From positions 204,001 through 268,000 of the forward strand of contig CASBPS010000110.1 in assembly GCA_949126835.1 (NCBI GenBank): DNA of 64,000 nt. The letters are read 5' to 3'. The notes beneath the pieces are model-generated. The model worked only from the letters and a program-made list of their open reading frames with translations. It was not told the origin of the DNA and did not search any database. The position numbers were made by a program, and so were the translations under genes. This document shows, piece by piece, positions 59,208 through 64,000 of the stretch. Source of the DNA: Anisus vortex (lineage: Eukaryota; Mollusca; Gastropoda; Planorbidae). Numbering within the stretch: position 1 is the first letter of the stretch; each line of letters starts with the position of its first letter.

Positions 59208-60887
59208 TCAAGGACTACCTCAGTATATATATATTATTAAGCAATTTAAAAGTGCACCACACAAGCGGTCTGAGAGACAACCTTGTACCATGTACATTCC
59301 CCTGTTACTTCCCTTGATCTAAGATCATAAGAAGTATTTTATGTACTTGAAAAAAAGAATCTCGCTTCTCAGCCGAGATAATCGTTGCCAGCAAATATCT
59401 TTGTTTTGTAGTGGTTCCGACCCCCCCCCCCCCCCCCACCCTTTCCCAATCCCCTCATCCCGGCCGCATTCTCATCTCGTTGTGCCATAACAACCCCCCA
59501 CTCCCCCACCTCTTAGTGTAATCTGTCAATCAGAAGATATAGATCTAGATAAAATGAACTTTTCTAGCCAATAAAAATGATTTGTATTAGCTAAAATCCC
59601 TCCCCCTTTCCTGTCATTGTTTAGTTATAATTTAACTTTCCTTTTGTCAATCAGTCTCAGTGAAAGTCTTCGAGCTATACGTCTGGTCGGGCCTCGGGCT
59701 GTTTAGAACTTAGGCTCTGGGATCACGCTTGTACCCACGTTTCTTTACCGTCTCTTACTATTTGTAATTGGAATATATTTATTATGCATTCAGTTTGATT
59801 GATTTGATGCAACTTGTTTTCTATAAATAAAATTCAACATATGACCTATTTTGCCAGTATTTCAAGTGAATCACAAAGTCTATTTTTGTGATGTTTAGTA
59901 CAACGTCATAGAGTACATTCATTAGAGCTAGAACTCATCAACATTCCAATATAAATTTGTTTGACGATCAACCTGAATCCCAGAGCTAAAATGGGACCAC
60001 CCTACTATAATATATATAATATAATATATACTACACTATAATCCACACCTACTGACAACTTGCCGACGGTAGAATCAGTTACACTCAGACTATGACCCGA
60101 TTTCCTACGTGCCGGGTGGGGATTATACACAAGCCTGCATACAACAAGGTTACATATATAAATGGTTTGTGCGGAATCAAATAATCCACATTAAATTGAT
60201 AACTGTGACAAAGACAATAAGAAAATTGTAAATGAAGTGGATGCTAAATCTTTTTAGTCTTTGATCCCGGTGGTTCTGTAGTTTCACATGTAGACATATT
60301 ATAGATGTACCCATGAGCCATAATTAAACAATAATAAACACAATAACGAACATTTTAAGGTACCTTACTACCAAGGTACCAGCAAGGTAAATCTCTATTT
60401 GAATTTATACTAAAAGTCTAAGTAATAAAGTAGGACAATGTCTGATTTGGTCAACAGAGGCATAGATTCATCATACAAGAAGATGATTATTTTGTTGCAC
60501 TAAGCCGCGACACTAAGCCAATACAAGCTTTAAACTATAGCTTTTAATACTTTGCCTAATTAAATAACACAATTGAATTTAAATCAATAAATGTTACAGT
60601 CGCCTTGTTCTCTAAGTATTTCTACATGCTCTTAAATCTATTTAGCTGTTATTGTATCTATGTATGTTGTCTTTACTGTTTTACTAATTTTTCTAAGTCA
60701 TACATTGTATTTAAACGCTTTCCCTGTGAATATATGGCATTAAAGATAAAGAATATGGGTGCAGATCTAAAATATATGTGAATGAATCAATCCTGTTTCT
60801 AAGACCTCATCTTTTATAGGCAAGTGAACGTTCCCTTTATCGTTCTTAGGCATATTCTTATCTTTTTTTTTACTCTAAAGAAAATGT
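58443..60887. other. Intergenic, mainly unassigned
   Basis: Contains a (TC)n(TA)n microsatellite at 59155-59203 and a 17-base C run at 59421-59437. A GC-shifted stretch at about 59640-59840 ends near AATAAA and could be a decayed LTR; I found no target duplication. I see nothing else up to the SINE at 60888. Confidence 0.5.
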
Positions 60888-61145
60888 ACCGTTGAACCTG
60901 AAACCAAATCATAGGGCAGGTGAAGCAGCGTTCACTAGTTTCTTTGGCCACGGCATACTAGGGGATTGTGTGGTCAGCATAATGCCCAGACGCCTTTACT
61001 TTACCCCGACTAATGTCAGGTACCCACCAGAGCTGAGTGGAATCAGTGACTCTCTCCAATCCCAGATACACATAATAGCCTTCACTAGGATTCGAACCCA
61101 GAACCTTCAGTAAGCCAGCTTAACGCGCTGCCGCTAGGCCATCTG
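60888..61145 (-). mobile_element. tRNA-derived SINE, well preserved
   Basis: On the - strand the head reads GATGGCCTAGCGGCAGCGCG (A-box region), then GGGTTCGAATCC (a perfect B box). A ~180-bp unrelated body includes TACCTGACATTAGTCGGGG and CTAGTGAACGCTGCTTCACC. The body is shared by the remnants at 40725, 49795 and 62328. This is not a functional tRNA gene. Confidence 0.82.
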
Positions 61146-61460
61146 TATTGAAGTTTTCAATTCAATAATTAATCGAACTCCTAACAGCTGCAGCATCAGA
61201 GACAACCAGTGTCAACCAGTCAAAACAATATCATTGTCGTTAGAGAAGATGAAATTATCATTTAGGACTCGCAATTTGGAGTACCGTACATAAATTGCAT
61301 GTCATGTAGACAAATATTAATGAGTTTTCTGATGTCAGCAGAGAACAGAAGGTAATAGAAGATAAAAAAGAAAAATTGCTAAACATCATATTACAAGAGA
61401 GAGCTATAACATATTATCTACTAATTCGATCGCTAATGATCTGTTTTATAAACATATTTT

Positions 61461-61541
61461 AAAAAAAAAAAAAAAAAAAATAAAAAAAAAAAAAAAAAAA
61501 CAGCAACTTTAGAACAAACAATATCGGGGGGGGGGGGGGGG
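61461..61541. repeat. Poly(A) and poly(G) tracts
   Basis: An A run of about 40 bases with one T (61461-61500) is followed 25 bases later by a 16-base G run (61526-61541). Length is likely unreliable in sequencing. Confidence 0.9.
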
Positions 61542-61965
61542 CGTTTTGTTTATTTATATTTTACTTTACAAGGATACACATTTTTTAAAAAATCAGCAAA
61601 ATAAATCCTTATGATTAAGCAAAAAATTTTTAATTTGAAAAATAATAATAGTAATAAAAATAAGGTTAGTTAAATAAAAATGAATGGAATGCTAATGAGA
61701 ATATTTATTGATGATCGTATATAAGATCCTTTTTTAAATATAGTAAAACAATGTGAAAAGAAGAAAAATAACATTTAAAAAATTAACATAATACATATAG
61801 GCTAGTTATAAAATATGTACACAACATTATAAAAATCATCTGATTTTTACAAATTCCATGAGCATTCAAGAATTGTCATTGCATACAGAGCTCATCAAAT
61901 AATGTTAATAATTAATGTATCACAGCAAAAGTAAATATAATGATAAGTCTCTTATCACGGAACGT

Positions 61966-62109
61966 GACGATTTGGAACGGGACGTTTTGGCACGAGACGT
62001 TTTAGCACAAGACGTTTTGGCACGGGACGTTTTAGCACGGAACGTTTTGACACGGAACGTTTTGGCACGGGACGTTTTGGCACAGGACGTTTTGGCACGG
62101 GGCGTTTTT
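61966..62109 (+). repeat. 15-bp minisatellite, about 9 units
   Basis: Unit GACGTTTTGGCACGG with small changes; units start every 15 bases from 61966 to 62100. Because 15 is a multiple of three, an open frame of RDVLA-type pentapeptides results (61915-62184). I judge it non-genic: no homology is known to me and there are no splice or start signals. Confidence 0.9.
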
Positions 62110-62327
62110 CGCCAGATCTTTTGGTGGCTAGTAAAAGATGGCGTCTTTTTTTGTTTTTGTTTGTGGCCAGTTTTTAGAAAATAAAAGCGAAAACTTCAAA
62201 CACTCTATTTCAAATAAATCTAATGACTACACAACATGTACATCTTCATGATTCTTTGTGACCGCACCATTCAAATAGCTTGACAACATGAATCTAAGGT
62301 AGTGGGAGTCATCAAATGTATCCCGTG

Positions 62328-62415
62328 GGACCAAATTGATCCATAGGGCCGTAGAAGCAGCGTTCACCAGTTTCTGGTGGTCACGGCATACTAGGTGATT
62401 GTGTGGTCAGTATGT
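62328..62415 (-). mobile_element. SINE fragment
   Basis: Shares GAAGCAGCGTTCACCAGTTT and CACGGCATACTAG with the + strand reading of 60888-61145. The tRNA-like head is missing. Confidence 0.6.
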
Positions 62416-63802
62416 GAAAAGTAGGACTAAGATAACAGTCATATTGACAGCGTCTTCTGTGGGATAGATGTTAACCCCATTGAACCTAAACCTGACAAAA
62501 TAAGTGTTGTTGTTTTTAAATCATAGATCAACAATCAATGTTTTAGAATGATGGATGGGGAGTAAAAAATAATTCGATTTAATACATTTGAATTAAAACT
62601 GCCAATTGTGTGTGGTCAATGTGGCCAGTTAAAAGCGAGTGTCGCAGTCATAAATAATTATTAGGTCAACGTAATCTTCAATGGGAAAGGGAAACAAGTA
62701 TTCTCAGGTGCAGAAAGCTGGAGATAAGAACTGAAGTAAGAAATACTTAGTCAATACTTTGATAAATATATTGTAAGTCAATATGAGTACATATGAAGGT
62801 AAATTATCTTAATATTCCATAAGATAACTGACTTTTTGCAAGATTTATATTATTGTTACATGTGATATCTCAGCTTAAAAATAATGAGTTATATCGCAAT
62901 TCTGGGTTTGACATTTCAAATCTAAAAAACTATTCGAGTTTTTGTCGTTGTTTTTATGAAAACATGCAATGAGAAATAGCGCGTTGAAAAAAGACATTGT
63001 AAAAATTATGTAGGTCTATGTATTTCTTTAGAATAATTTTTTGTATATATGTTTTATTCCTTAGCGCCAAAATGTCTGGCACCAAAACGTGCTGATCCAC
63101 TCTTATCACAGGTCTTAACAATAAATAAATAAAAATTTAACTAGATTTAAATAATATTTTTACATGTGTAAATTTAAAATTATAAAAATAATTTGATGAT
63201 AAAAAATAATAATAATACTTGATATTAATATCGAAATAATTTAAATATAACTAGTTTGATTTGATGTAAAAATATCACAGATTTGATTTTACATAAAATA
63301 CTAATTAATGTCAATCGAATTAAACTTCAGTACGAGTTCTTGTTATTTATTTTGATTCTCTTAAAACTTGTGTTAAAAATAGTTTAATTGTATGAGTATA
63401 ATAACCTCTACACACCAAGTTTATTTTACCTTACAAATCGTAAAATTGTTAAAACTATAGCACTAGACTACTGCAGCTCAATAATTTCTTATTGATTTCC
63501 AGTTTAAATGTTTTAAAATTAAGAGACAAAAAAGGGGCATCTGATAACGGTTAAATAGTTCATTTCCCAACAATAGGCCTACACTACGCTTATAAATATA
63601 CAACCGTTTAGTTGCCTGTTCATAGAAATATATTTATCGACTTTATTACAGCTTTAAGTATTCTTCAGTCAGGGTTGAGCCGTCCATGAAACAGTTGTTG
63701 TTATTATTGCAGTTAAAAAATATGATAACATAATGACATTAGTTTATTTTCATCGAATTGATTACTTAAAGGTGATATTTTAAGTCTGACAGTTTAAAGC
63801 AT

Positions 63803-63923
63803 TTAATCAAGGAGTTTGTCTTTCTTTGACCATGGAGACGTCAAGCGGGAGTTCGATGAGGGCCTTGAACCACTGGTGTTACCGTTGGACCCATTGCTAT
63901 AACTGGCCTCTCTGTCGTTTATT
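63803..63923 (-). CDS. Probable last exon of a convergent gene
   Basis: The - strand shows AAATTCTAG as acceptor, then 39 codons and a stop (TAA, complement at 63803-63805): INDREASYSNGSNGN..., then SSNSRLTSPWSKKDKLLD. It is rich in Ser, Asn and Gly with a basic end, and is higher in GC than its surroundings. No family can be named from this tail. The rest of the gene would lie beyond 64000. The + strand frame over the same bases is less convincing. Confidence 0.42.
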
Positions 63924-64000
63924 CTAGAATTTAAAAATGTGTTTGAAAAATAAATAAACTTTCATTCTTTGCTATGGGAGAAATAAATATTTCATGTGTT

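Noticed and set aside
59517..59840. Solo LTR
   Set aside because: The 3' side looks LTR-like (AATAAA then CAACA) but I find no matching 5' terminus and no target-site duplication.
60888..61145. tRNA gene on the - strand
   Set aside because: A and B boxes are present but the cloverleaf is not kept and a SINE body is attached. This is a SINE head.
61915..62184. Pentapeptide-repeat protein frame (RDVLA units)
   Set aside because: Produced by a 15-bp minisatellite whose unit length is a multiple of three. No promoter, splice sites or homology visible.

Overview
This is eukaryotic, AT-rich, intron-dense DNA. Nearly the whole window is one gene on the + strand. Coding segments are short, bounded by GT/AG sites, and mostly phase-1 symmetric. 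tRNA-derived SINEs, LINE 3' ends and a hAT-type MITE are scattered through introns and flank. Domain content (NIDO-AMOP-VWD, many EGF modules, SEA, one membrane span) and repeat flavour suggest an invertebrate. A mollusc, perhaps a heterobranch snail, is my guess; it is an inference and not proven by the sequence.

Bases 1-28,684: a head-to-tail array of a ~4.36 kb unit, six essentially complete copies (C1-C6; C1 lacks its first few bases) plus a partial seventh (C7). Each unit holds 16 exons totalling 2,082 nt, exactly 694 codons. Units therefore join in frame as repeated modules of one huge protein. Introns are as conserved as exons. Only two amino-acid positions vary among the copies (R/H in exon 10, D/Y in exon 11).

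Bases 28,685-55,363: the unique C-terminal part, 44 further exons. In order: EGF/laminin-EGF modules, a 15-nt microexon, NIDO, AMOP-like, VWD, a cadherin-like stretch plus EGF (the MUC4/Mesh-type order), about 20 EGF or EGF-like modules, a SEA domain with a Pro-Gly-Ser-Leu-Ile-Val cleavage-type motif, one transmembrane helix, a short cytoplasmic tail and a stop at 55,361. The hand-built model stays open from the first base to this stop: about 151 exons and 20.6 kb of coding sequence, at least ~6,880 residues. The gene's 5' end lies upstream of the window. The product looks like a giant mucin-like or EGF-rich type I membrane protein of the cell surface.

Bases 55,364-64,000: 3' UTR with several AATAAA sites, then a flank of mobile-element remnants (hAT MITE with target-site duplication, tRNA-SINEs), simple repeats, a GGATCC-rich palindromic block and a 15-bp minisatellite. 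At the far end is a probable last exon of a convergent gene on the - strand (63,803-63,923).
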